From positions 13,408-77,407 of the forward strand of contig CAVAVT010000001.1 of assembly GCA_963592185.1 (NCBI GenBank): a stretch of 64,000 nt of DNA. Reading direction: 5' to 3'. The translations under genes were made by a program, and so were the position numbers. Under the pieces are notes generated by a model. The model did not search any database. It was not told the DNA's origin and was given only the letters and a program-made list of their open reading frames with translations. Shown here one piece after another: positions 18,400-25,906 of the stretch. How positions within the stretch are numbered: position 1 is the first letter of the stretch; every line of letters starts with the position of its first letter. This DNA is from CAVAVT01 sp963592185. Its GTDB lineage: Bacteria > Bacillota > Negativicutes > Selenomonadales > Selenomonadaceae.

Positions 18400-18867
18400 A
18401 TGTTAAAGTTACAGAAGACTCAGGTTAAGGTTGTTTGTGTACTTATTGCTGTTGTGTTTATTGGCAGTGTCGTAGCGCTTGCACTTTCACAGTCCAGCCA
18501 GATGGGAATCGCTTCCGCAGCAGGCAATGGAAATGTAGGTGTTGTTGACTACCGTCAGTTCAGCAACATTCCTGATGTTGCAAATGTTGAGACTGAGATG
18601 CAGAAGGCTTCTGCAGAGGCTCAGAAGGAATTCAACGAGAAGTCCGCTAACATGAGCGATCAGGAAAAGAACGATTACTATCAGCAGACCATGCAGCGTC
18701 TCCAGCAGCAGCGTCAGGACCTTCTTGATCCAGTTCAGAAGAAAATCGATGATGCTGTAAAGGAAGTAGCTGACAAGAAGGGTATCTCTGTAGTATTGGT
18801 TAAGGATACTGTTATATATGGCGGAACTGATATTACAGCTGACGTTGTAAAGCAGCTTTCCAAGTAA
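18400..18867 (+). CDS. OmpH/Skp-family periplasmic chaperone (copy 1)
   Basis: The 155-residue protein has an N-terminal signal or anchor helix (VVCVLIAVVFIGSVVALAL), then the Skp pattern: a short strand GNVGVVDYRQ, two long charged helices rich in Gln, Glu and Lys (EMQKASAEAQKEFNEKS; QQTMQRLQQQRQDLLDP), and a closing VADKKGISVVLVKDTVIYGG. Skp trimers carry unfolded outer-membrane proteins through the periplasm to BamA. This is the first of three consecutive family members, and the gene lies downstream of bamA and before lpxD, as in many diderms. A GGAGAAAAG site precedes the ATG. Confidence 0.87.
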   Translation: MLKLQKTQVKVVCVLIAVVFIGSVVALALSQSSQMGIASAAGNGNVGVVDYRQFSNIPDVANVETEMQKASAEAQKEFNEKSANMSDQEKNDYYQQTMQRLQQQRQDLLDPVQKKIDDAVKEVADKKGISVVLVKDTVIYGGTDITADVVKQLSK

Positions 18868-18983
18868 TATAGCGGGAACACACAGGTAATCGTATATTTA
18901 CGAAGCCTTAAAAGAGCATAACTGTGAAAGTACCGAGCCAGAGTAAACTTTGCGCTCGGTTCTTTGCTGAAAGGAGGGTCTGC

Positions 18984-20066
18984 ATGGATAAGCAGGATGC
19001 AGGGAATGAATTAGACCCTAAGCTTAGGAAGAAACGTATCCTTGTCGGCGGCGTGATTATAGCTATATGCCTCATTATCCTAGGGGCCTTCCTGTTTCAC
19101 AGGTTTGCCGCAAAACAGCCAGCTCCGGCAGAGGACATAGGAAGCGGTATCGGTGTGATGGATTTCGCACAGGTCATGGAAGCACACCCTGATTATGAAA
19201 AACTTCAGGAGCTTTACCGACAGCGTGATGTTCTGTTGAGGGATATTGAAATCAGCAGTAATCAGGAGCCGTTCAAGGCGCCGGAAGGGGATATCAGAGC
19301 TTTTCAGAGTGAGGCAAAGCAGAAACAGATGACCCAGATGGTTGCAATGCATGGGCAGATAGAAGAAAAGCTTAAAACGGCGGAATCTGAATATCGCAAG
19401 AAAACCCGGCCGGCATATGAACAGGAGAAAAAATCCATTGATGATGTATATCTCAATGAGATTTTAAATATACGCATAAATCTCGACAATGCAAAGTCCA
19501 TGCGACTTTCTGAAGACGAGATAAAACGGCTGAATGCCAGACTCAACGAGATACAGATGATTCGTGGTGAAAAGCAGTATCAGCTGGCAGCGGCCTATGA
19601 GGATTCTGTCAGGGAATATATGCAGGGGATTATAGCGGAGAGCAATGAATCCCTTAAGAGCTATGGAGCACAGCTTGAGGCAGAGCATCAGAAGGATATG
19701 GAACAGCGCTTCGGCATTGCTCAGGAAAGAAATGAAGACGAGATGCAGAAGCAGATGGAGGAGTCCGGTGCATTTGCCCAGAGGCTTCTTCAGAAAAAAT
19801 CTTCCCTGACCACAGTGGAGGACAACATCCACATGCTGGAGGAGCATATTCTGAAGGATATCAGCGGAAGGGCTGCAAAGCTTGCCATTATGCATCACCT
19901 TACGGTGATACTTTCTAATCCAGCACTGAATCTTAAGGGCTTTATCTATGAGCAGCTTAAGGTTGGAAGCTGGAGCGAGAGATATACTCCGGTTATCAGC
20001 ATAGATACCATGGATCTCACTGATGAGATGCTGGATGAGATGAAGGAAATTAGCAATAGCCGTTAA
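18984..20066 (+). CDS. OmpH/Skp-like membrane-anchored coiled-coil protein (enlarged copy 2)
   Basis: This 360-residue protein is about twice the size of Skp. It has a short cytoplasmic tail, one transmembrane helix (ILVGGVIIAICLIILGAFLF) and a periplasmic domain starting with the OmpH-like strand IGVMDFAQVMEAHPDYEKL. About 200 residues of charged coiled coil follow, then a terminal segment (AAKLAIMHHLTVILSNPALN) matching the end of the Skp fold. It seems to be a Skp-like protein with an enlarged helical region and a membrane anchor. ATG at 18984 follows AAAGGAGGG; the longer frame from GTG 18924 has no such site. The function is inferred from similarity and its place between two OmpH-like genes. 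Confidence 0.72.
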   Translation: MDKQDAGNELDPKLRKKRILVGGVIIAICLIILGAFLFHRFAAKQPAPAEDIGSGIGVMDFAQVMEAHPDYEKLQELYRQRDVLLRDIEISSNQEPFKAPEGDIRAFQSEAKQKQMTQMVAMHGQIEEKLKTAESEYRKKTRPAYEQEKKSIDDVYLNEILNIRINLDNAKSMRLSEDEIKRLNARLNEIQMIRGEKQYQLAAAYEDSVREYMQGIIAESNESLKSYGAQLEAEHQKDMEQRFGIAQERNEDEMQKQMEESGAFAQRLLQKKSSLTTVEDNIHMLEEHILKDISGRAAKLAIMHHLTVILSNPALNLKGFIYEQLKVGSWSERYTPVISIDTMDLTDEMLDEMKEISNSR

Positions 20067-20101
20067 ACCGGCATTGATAGAGTATCAGTAAGAAAGAGGC
20101 T

Positions 20102-20551
20102 ATGAAAATGAAGTTAAAAAAGAAGACCGTAGCTTTGGCACTTACACTTATGGCAGCTACAGCAATTTTAGGCGGCTGCGGCAAGGTGCAGGTCGGCTAT
20201 GTAGATAAGGACAGAGTCGGTAAGGAAGCAGCACAGATAGAGACTCTTTCCAAGGAGTGGGAGCAGAAGCTCAATGACCTGCAGACAGAGGCACAGGAGC
20301 AGTTCTCCGAGGAGAAGGTCAGCAGCATGTCACAGGAAGATTTGGCAAAGGCTCAGCAGCAGCTTCAGATGAGGGCTGTATCCCTGAACCAGTCCTATGA
20401 AATGCAGATGAACCAGAAGCTGGAGACTGCAGCACAGTCCATTGCATCAGAGAAAAAGCTTGATGTAATTGTGGATAGTGCGAAGGATTCCAGAGTGGTT
20501 CTTATGGGCGGTACAGATATCACTGACGATGTAATTGAGAAACTGAAATAA
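20102..20551 (+). CDS. OmpH/Skp-like lipoprotein (copy 3)
   Basis: The 149-residue protein has a lipoprotein signal peptide with lipobox LGGC at about residues 23-26 (ALTLMAATAILGGC). The mature part shows the compact Skp pattern: strand VQVGYVDKDRV, a pair of Gln/Glu-rich helices and a final segment EKKLDVIVDSAKDSRVVLMGG. Typical Skp is soluble in the periplasm, so lipidation would tether this copy to a membrane. It is followed after 15 bases by lpxD and is probably cotranscribed with it. Confidence 0.83.
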   Translation: MKMKLKKKTVALALTLMAATAILGGCGKVQVGYVDKDRVGKEAAQIETLSKEWEQKLNDLQTEAQEQFSEEKVSSMSQEDLAKAQQQLQMRAVSLNQSYEMQMNQKLETAAQSIASEKKLDVIVDSAKDSRVVLMGGTDITDDVIEKLK

Positions 20552-20566
20552 GGAAGAGGTGCCGGT

Positions 20567-21601
20567 ATGAAGAAGACCCTGCAGGAGATAGCAGAATACA
20601 TTCACGGGCAGCTGGATGGAGATCCGGCTATTGAAATCAGCGGTGTTACAAATATTGCTGATGCAGATGAGACCCAGATGACATTTGCTGTTGACCCACA
20701 TATTCAGGAGGCAGAGGAATCCAAGGCGGCAGCAGTTCTTTTGCCGGATTCAGTTCAGAATTTTCCAAAGCCCTGCATCCGTGTACCGGAGGACAAGGTA
20801 CGAGTTGCCTTTGCAATGCTTCTTCAGCTGTTCACTCCCCCGTTGAAGCTTCATAAGGGTGTCAGCCCTGAAGCCCACATAGGAGAGGCTGTAACCATAG
20901 GAGAGAATGTTACAATCATGCCTATGGCCTATGTGGATGACCATGCTGTTATCGGGGACAATGTGGTGATTTATCCCCACGTTTATATTGGACAGTATGT
21001 TGAAATCGGCGCAGATTCAGTGATTTATTCTAATGTGACATTTAGAGAATACTGCAAGACCGGAAAAAGAGTAATTGTCCACAGCTCCGCAGTTATTGGT
21101 GCTGACGGATTTGGATTTACCACCAGTGACGGGGTTCACACAAAGGTTCCACAGGTAGGCAATGTTGTGCTTCAGGACGATGTGGAAATTGGGGCACACT
21201 GCGGCATTGATAGGGCTACCACAGGTTCTACTATAATCGGACATGGAACTAAAATAGACAATCTGGTACATATCGGTCATAACTGCCACATCGGAGCAAA
21301 TAACCTTATTGTGGCACAGACAGGTATTTCTGGATCCACAAACAGTGGAGACAATGTTACCTTTGGCGGACAGGTAGGAACTGTAGGCCATATCAATATT
21401 GGCGGACATTCTGTATTTGCTGCTCGAAGCGGTATTACTAGAAATACTCCGGAGGGAGTATTCTATGCCGGATTCCCTGCACGGCCTCATCAGGACTGGC
21501 TGCGCATGGAAGTTGCAATGAAGAATTTGAGCGATATGACAAAACGTATAAAGCAGCTTGAGAAAAAAGTTGCTGAATATGAAAAAGCAGCGCGCAAGTG
21601 A
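20567..21601 (+). CDS. lpxD: UDP-3-O-acylglucosamine N-acyltransferase LpxD
   Basis: LpxD adds the second acyl chain, at N-2 of UDP-3-O-acylglucosamine, the third step of lipid A synthesis in the cytoplasm. The 344-residue protein has the LpxD N-terminal domain (LQEIAEYIHGQLDGD; SGVTNIADADETQMTFAV) and a left-handed beta-helix built of hexapeptide repeats (IGENVTIMPMAYVDDHAVIGDN and similar). The catalytic His lies in LVHIGHNCHIG. The C-terminal coiled helix (MTKRIKQLEKKVAEYEKAA) mediates trimer contacts. An AGGAAGAGGTG site precedes the ATG. Confidence 0.95.
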   Translation: MKKTLQEIAEYIHGQLDGDPAIEISGVTNIADADETQMTFAVDPHIQEAEESKAAAVLLPDSVQNFPKPCIRVPEDKVRVAFAMLLQLFTPPLKLHKGVSPEAHIGEAVTIGENVTIMPMAYVDDHAVIGDNVVIYPHVYIGQYVEIGADSVIYSNVTFREYCKTGKRVIVHSSAVIGADGFGFTTSDGVHTKVPQVGNVVLQDDVEIGAHCGIDRATTGSTIIGHGTKIDNLVHIGHNCHIGANNLIVAQTGISGSTNSGDNVTFGGQVGTVGHINIGGHSVFAARSGITRNTPEGVFYAGFPARPHQDWLRMEVAMKNLSDMTKRIKQLEKKVAEYEKAARK

Positions 21602-21609
21602 TAAACACA

Positions 21610-21634
21610 GGGCCCATGAAAATGGGCTCTTTTT
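21610..21634 (+). terminator. Hairpin with T-run after lpxD
   Basis: GGGCCCAT (21610-21617) pairs with ATGGGCTC (21622-21629) around a 4-base loop, then five T. It lies only 27 bases before the next gene of the lipid A series, so it may be a partial or internal terminator. Confidence 0.7.
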
Positions 21635-21661
21635 CATAAGAATTTTTAGCAGGAGGGAAAT

Positions 21662-22540
21662 ATGACATACTATATTGCAAAACTTATTAGCAAAATTATC
21701 TGCCTGCTGCCGGAGCGCTTTTGCCATAATCTGGGAGTTTTCCTTGGAAAGCTCACTTGGAAAGCTGTACCGGGACGGCGCAGAGAAATGGCGAAAAATC
21801 AGATTATGACCTGCCTCAAGGTTGATGAAAAAGAGGCGGAACGCATTGCCAAAGCAAGCTGGGTACAGTTCGGCCCCATGCTTATGGAAGTATTGCGATA
21901 CCCTGTTCTGAAGAAAAAGCTGGAGTCAGGGGAGTACGTTGAATTTGAAGGCTGGGAAAAGCTTCAGAAGCTCATTGATGAAGGCACAGGGGGAGTTATT
22001 GCCACCTGCCACAGCGACAGCTGGGAACTTATGGGAGCGGCCATTGCATCCCATGGGGCAAGACTTGTAGGGGTTGCGAAAAAGCAGAAGCAGGCGGCAA
22101 TGGACAAATTTATAAATGAATACCGAACTATGGTGGGAATGCATATTACCTACAGCACAGGTGTCCGTGAGATGTTTGAAATGATAAAGGATGGCTGGTT
22201 CATTGGACTTATTATGGATCAGGACCCCAGCATCAGAGATGGTATCATATTGCGGTTCTTTGACCAGGAAACTAATGTTGTTACCGGGCCGGCTGTTTTG
22301 TCCCGGTTCCAGGGAACTCCTATAATGCCGGCATTTATTACCAAGCTTTCCGATGGAAGGCATAAAATTCGGTTTGAGGATCCCATTTATGTGGCAAAGA
22401 CCAAGGATAAGCGCAAGGATATTGCGGATGCCATGCAGGAACTTATGGACAGGCTGGAGGCACATATAAGGAGAAAGCCGGAGGAGTGGTTCTGGCTTCA
22501 CGACAGGTGGAAATCCATCAGAAATAAAGATAATCCGTGA
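21662..22540 (+). CDS. LpxL/HtrB-type lipid A acyltransferase (copy 1)
   Basis: The 292-residue protein belongs to the lysophospholipid/lipid A acyltransferase family, which adds a secondary acyl chain to Kdo2-lipid A at the inner membrane. The catalytic HX4E motif is HSDSWE near residue 119, and a second family motif GLIMDQDPS with a following FF loop is present. The N-terminal helix is membrane-associated. It shares its layout with the gene at 34547; one of the two is probably LpxL-like and the other LpxM-like, but which is which cannot be told from sequence inspection. AGGAGGG precedes the ATG. Confidence 0.88.
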   Translation: MTYYIAKLISKIICLLPERFCHNLGVFLGKLTWKAVPGRRREMAKNQIMTCLKVDEKEAERIAKASWVQFGPMLMEVLRYPVLKKKLESGEYVEFEGWEKLQKLIDEGTGGVIATCHSDSWELMGAAIASHGARLVGVAKKQKQAAMDKFINEYRTMVGMHITYSTGVREMFEMIKDGWFIGLIMDQDPSIRDGIILRFFDQETNVVTGPAVLSRFQGTPIMPAFITKLSDGRHKIRFEDPIYVAKTKDKRKDIADAMQELMDRLEAHIRRKPEEWFWLHDRWKSIRNKDNP

Positions 22541-22566
22541 GATAATTTTGGTCAGCTTAACTTTAC

Positions 22567-22595
22567 TTGCAGTATGTGTGAATGTTATGTAAAAT
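22567..22595 (+). promoter_or_regulatory. Sigma-70-type promoter for lpxC
   Basis: TTGCAG (22567-22572) and TAAAAT (22590-22595) have a 17-base spacer. Transcription would start about 20 bases before a short upstream frame and about 50 bases before lpxC. Confidence 0.6.
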
Positions 22596-22615
22596 ATAAG
22601 GAGGCATATTTTTAT

Positions 22616-22690
22616 ATGTCCCTATATACTAAAGTCGGGAGGAGTCATATTGCAGAAGCAAACCACGGTTGCGGCCGAAATACATTATGA
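22616..22690 (+). CDS. Possible 24-codon leader ORF overlapping the lpxC start
   Basis: ATG at 22616 follows an AAGGAGG site (22598-22604) by 11 bases and opens a 24-codon frame (MSLYTKVGRSHIAEANHGCG and four more residues). It ends at TGA 22688-22690, 38 bases inside lpxC in a different frame. If translated it would pass ribosomes over the lpxC start and could regulate it. It may simply be a chance frame; there is no comparative support. Confidence 0.3.
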   Translation: MSLYTKVGRSHIAEANHGCGRNTL

Positions 22691-23486
22691 TGGTATTGGT
22701 CTGCATTCCGGCAAGGATGTCTCGATGACAATAAAGCCAGCTCCGGCAGATACTGGAATAGTTTTTGTCAGAACTGATTTGGAGGGAAGACCTCAGGTTG
22801 CTGCCAATGCGGCAAATGTTACGTCTACCCTCAGGGCGACAACTATTGAGGAGAACGGTGTAAAGCTGTTCACAATTGAGCATCTCATGTCGGCAATTCA
22901 TGCATTTAGGATTGACAACTGCTACATTGAAATTGATGCGGAGGAGCCTCCGGTAGCGGATGGTGCGGCACTGGTATTCTTCGAGCTTTTTAAGAAGACA
23001 GGAAAAATTGAGCTGGATGCCGAGAGACATGAAACAATTATTGATAAGGTTTACCGTATTGATGATTCCGAGGGCGGCAGATTTGTAATGGTTCTGCCCT
23101 ATGACGGATTCAGGGTAAGCTTTACCTCCATTAATCCCCATAGGCTCATTGGTATACAGTATGGTGATTATGACATCGATGAGACTGTATATGAAAAGGA
23201 ACTGGCTCCTGCAAGGACAATCGCCTATCATGCGGAGATTGAAGCGCTCCGAAAGGCTGGACTGGGTCTGGGCGGCACCATTGAGAATGTTATCGTATAC
23301 AATGATGAGGGCTGGATGAATCCTCTGCACTTTGAGGATGAGCTGGTGAGACACAAAATTGTGGATGTCATAGGAGATCTGCGTCTCGCAGGCATTATTA
23401 AAGGTCATGTTATTGCTGTGAAATCCGGGCATGCCCTGAACACAGCACTTGCAAAAAAGATACATGCCGAGTTAGGCAATAAGTGA
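22650..23486 (+). CDS. lpxC: UDP-3-O-acyl-N-acetylglucosamine deacetylase LpxC
   Basis: LpxC is the zinc-dependent deacetylase and committed step of lipid A synthesis. The 278-residue protein has the expected zinc and catalytic residues: EHLMSAIHAF (Glu and His), VRHKIVDVIGDLRLAG (His and Asp of the HKxxDxxGD motif) and the general acid/base His in VIAVKSGHALN. The N-terminal GIGLHSGKDV motif is conserved. TTG at 22650 is preceded by GGGAGGAG. The length is slightly shorter than the E. coli enzyme (305), mostly at the C-terminus. A bifunctional LpxC-FabZ fusion occurs in some phyla, but here fabZ is separate. Confidence 0.96.
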   Translation: MQKQTTVAAEIHYDGIGLHSGKDVSMTIKPAPADTGIVFVRTDLEGRPQVAANAANVTSTLRATTIEENGVKLFTIEHLMSAIHAFRIDNCYIEIDAEEPPVADGAALVFFELFKKTGKIELDAERHETIIDKVYRIDDSEGGRFVMVLPYDGFRVSFTSINPHRLIGIQYGDYDIDETVYEKELAPARTIAYHAEIEALRKAGLGLGGTIENVIVYNDEGWMNPLHFEDELVRHKIVDVIGDLRLAGIIKGHVIAVKSGHALNTALAKKIHAELGNK

Positions 23487-23521
23487 ATTTGAGAGCTGAG
23501 ATTTGGAAAGAAGGTAAATTA

Positions 23522-23962
23522 ATGATTCTGGATATTAATGAGATTATGAAGATTTTGCCCCATCGTCCGCCTATGCTTTTAGTGGACAGGATTATAGAGA
23601 TTGAGCCATTTAAATCCGCTGTGGGAATCAAAAATGTAACTATGAACGAGCCACAGTTCCAGGGACATTTCCCCGGACAGCCCATTATGCCGGGAGTACT
23701 TCTCCTGGAAGCTATGGCACAGGTTGGCGGCGTTGCAATGCTTTATCCTGCAGAGCACCGTGGCAAGATTGCTCTCTTTGGAGGCATGGAGAACGTAAAA
23801 TTTAAGACACCTGTTGTTCCAGGGGACCAGGTCGTAACCAAGGCTGAAATCGTAAAGGTTCGTGGAGACTTCGGTGTGCTTCACGCAGATGCTTATGTGG
23901 ATGACAAGCTTGTTGCTTCTGCAGATTTTAAATTTGCATTAAAAAAGAGCGAAAACATCTGA
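23522..23962 (+). CDS. fabZ: 3-hydroxyacyl-[ACP] dehydratase FabZ
   Basis: FabZ dehydrates 3-hydroxyacyl-ACP in fatty acid elongation and thereby competes with LpxA for the same substrate. The 146-residue protein has the hot-dog fold signatures ILPHRPPMLLVDRI, QGHFPGQPIMPGVLLLEAMAQ (catalytic His and Glu) and GGMENVKFKTPVVPGDQV. ATG at 23522 has AGAAGG upstream; the longer frame from 23483 overlaps lpxC and would add 13 residues atypical of FabZ. The placement between lpxC and lpxA is common and helps balance phospholipid and lipid A synthesis. Confidence 0.96.
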   Translation: MILDINEIMKILPHRPPMLLVDRIIEIEPFKSAVGIKNVTMNEPQFQGHFPGQPIMPGVLLLEAMAQVGGVAMLYPAEHRGKIALFGGMENVKFKTPVVPGDQVVTKAEIVKVRGDFGVLHADAYVDDKLVASADFKFALKKSENI

Positions 23963-24169
23963 TATTAAGTAGAAAATAAAAGGAAAACGCCGAAATAAAC
24001 TGTTTAGCTCTGAAAATAGGATAATTTGAAGAAATATGGAAGTTTCAAATTAGCGGGTTAAGCCAGATTATATAAATATATATGGTATACAAAAGCAATC
24101 ATTTCAGGAAAACTGAATTGAGATATAGGCTTAAACGGGCTTACCGTATGATTGGAGGAGCTGAACGTG

Positions 24170-24982
24170 ATGAATAGTGAGAGTAAAGTGATTGCATTTA
24201 TACACGATACAGCAGTTGTTGCTCCTGGAGCACGAATTGCGAAAAATGTTGAAATAGGACCTTACGCTGTAATTGGAGAAAATGTTGAAATCGGTGAGGG
24301 TACAGTTATTGGCCCCCATGCGGTAATTGAGGGCTGGACCTCCATCGGCAGGGACTGTCATATTTTCCAGGGAGCATCCATTGGTGAGATTCCTCAGGAT
24401 TTGAAATTCAAAGGTGAGAAGAGCTATACTTTCATCGGAGACCGTACTACCATCCGTGAGGGTGCTACTGTACATCGTGCAACTGGTGAGGGTGAAGAGA
24501 CACGTATCGGCAACGATTGTCTCCTTATGGCACTGACCCATGTTGCACACAACTGCATAGTCGGCAACAACATCATCATGTCCAATCTGGCAAGCCTGGC
24601 AGGACACGCTGTGGTTGAGGACAGGGCTGTAATCGGCGGTATGGCAGGAATTCACCAGTTTGTAAAAATCGGTCGTAATGCGATGGTTGGCGGAATGTCC
24701 AAGATTGTACAGGATGTAGTTCCTTATACTTTGGTTGATGGTCAGCCGGGACATGTTGTGGGCCTGAACAGCGTGGGAATTTCCAGAGCAGGTATACCTA
24801 TTGAAGCTCGCAGGAATATTAAAAAGGCATATAAGATTCTCTATAGATCCGGACTGAGCCTTGCACAGGCGATTGCTGTAATTGAGCAAGAAGTGGATTC
24901 CTGTGAAGAGGTGGAGCATTTCCTCAGATTCCTGCGCAATGCAGACAGAGGTATTTGCAGAGGACGCCGGGAAAATGATTAA
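24170..24982 (+). CDS. lpxA: UDP-N-acetylglucosamine 3-O-acyltransferase LpxA
   Basis: LpxA transfers a 3-hydroxyacyl chain from ACP to UDP-GlcNAc, the first lipid A step. The 270-residue protein is a hexapeptide left-handed beta-helix (IAKNVEIGPYAVIGENVEIGEG) with the catalytic His in LMALTHVAHNCIVGNN and the family segment GMAGIHQFVKIGRNAMVGGM. The C-terminal helical domain (RAGIPIEARRNIKKAYKILY) is typical. ATG at 24170 follows GGAGGAG by about 10 bases; the TTG at 24152 would overlap that site. The 200 bases upstream are AT-rich and contain an AATTTGAA/TTTCAAATT inverted repeat at about 24027-24055 of unknown use. Confidence 0.96.
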   Translation: MNSESKVIAFIHDTAVVAPGARIAKNVEIGPYAVIGENVEIGEGTVIGPHAVIEGWTSIGRDCHIFQGASIGEIPQDLKFKGEKSYTFIGDRTTIREGATVHRATGEGEETRIGNDCLLMALTHVAHNCIVGNNIIMSNLASLAGHAVVEDRAVIGGMAGIHQFVKIGRNAMVGGMSKIVQDVVPYTLVDGQPGHVVGLNSVGISRAGIPIEARRNIKKAYKILYRSGLSLAQAIAVIEQEVDSCEEVEHFLRFLRNADRGICRGRREND

Positions 24983-25018
24983 TTGCAGGCTGAGCCCTGT
25001 GGGAGGATTGGTTTTATA

Positions 25019-25825
25019 ATGGAGAAAATTGGACTTCTTGCCGGTATAGGCAGATTGCCAGTTGAATGTGCAAAGGCTGCTAAGAAAATGGGTTTTGAGA
25101 TTTATGCTGTAGCCCTGCTTCCGGACACAGACAAGGAGCTTAAGGACTGTGTTGCTGATTATGCTGAAATCAGTGTGGCACAGCTGCAGAGCATAATAGA
25201 TTATTTCAAGAATAACGGAGTAAGCAAGGTAACAATGCTTGGCAAGGTTACTAAGGAAATTCTTATCAGCGGCAATCATGAAATGCCCGATATGCGCATG
25301 ATGCAGCTTTTGGGTTCTCTGACTGACCGCAAGGATGATACTCTTATGCTGGCGTTTGTTCGTGAGCTGGCGAAGGATGGTCTTACAGCTTTTGACCAGA
25401 CAGCAATCATCCACATGCTGATGCCCCAGAGAGGAACTGTTACAAAGAGAGTTCCTACAGAGGCAGAAATCAATGATATGAAGTTTGGTCTGAGCACCGC
25501 AAGGGAGCTGGGAAGACTTGATATCGGACAGACCGTAGTGGTAAAGGGTATGGCTGTCATGGCTCTTGAGGCCATTGAAGGTACAGATGAGTGCATTAAG
25601 CGCGGCGGCAAGCTCGCAAGGGGCGGAGCCGTTGTTGCAAAGGCTGCAAAGCCCCAGCAGGATCTTAGATTTGATGTACCGGCTGTTGGAGTCAGGACAA
25701 TTGAATCCATGGTTGAATCAGGCTGCAAGGCATTGGTTATAGAGGCAGGCAAGACTATTCTTGTGGATCGTGACAAGGTTGCCGAATTGGCAGATGCCAA
25801 TGATATCGCTATAGAAGTGATGTAA
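25019..25825 (+). CDS. lpxI: UDP-2,3-diacylglucosamine diphosphatase LpxI
   Basis: LpxI hydrolyses UDP-2,3-diacylglucosamine to lipid X, replacing LpxH of gamma-proteobacteria. The 268-residue protein shows the LpxI family segments IGLLAGIGRLPVECAKAAKK, VTMLGKVTKE, FDQTAIIHMLMP and the C-terminal GVRTIESMVESGCKALVIEAGKT. Its position between lpxA and lpxB is the usual one for this gene. ATG at 25019 is chosen because GGGAGGA lies about 11 bases upstream and because the family starts just before KIGLLAG. The longer frame from TTG at 24983, directly after lpxA, is less likely. Confidence 0.93.
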   Translation: MEKIGLLAGIGRLPVECAKAAKKMGFEIYAVALLPDTDKELKDCVADYAEISVAQLQSIIDYFKNNGVSKVTMLGKVTKEILISGNHEMPDMRMMQLLGSLTDRKDDTLMLAFVRELAKDGLTAFDQTAIIHMLMPQRGTVTKRVPTEAEINDMKFGLSTARELGRLDIGQTVVVKGMAVMALEAIEGTDECIKRGGKLARGGAVVAKAAKPQQDLRFDVPAVGVRTIESMVESGCKALVIEAGKTILVDRDKVAELADANDIAIEVM

Positions 25826-25837
25826 GTGCTGAGTTTG

Positions 25838-25876
25838 AGACGCGGTGGATACCTATGAGTATCCTCGCGTCTTTTT
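25838..25876 (+). terminator. Strong terminator between lpxI and lpxB
   Basis: AGACGCG plus an inner GGATAC pairs with GTATCC plus CGCGTCT (25838-25872) and is followed by five T. It lies inside what would otherwise be a continuous lipid A operon, so it may reduce or separate expression of lpxB and the genes after it. Confidence 0.88.
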
Positions 25877-25906
25877 GTGCATAGTATAGGGAAAGGAGGC
25901 CAGCGG

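Noticed and set aside
24131..25414. 427-codon minus-strand frame opposite lpxA and lpxI
   Set aside because: It spans two well-supported plus-strand genes, has no start signal and no recognisable domains.
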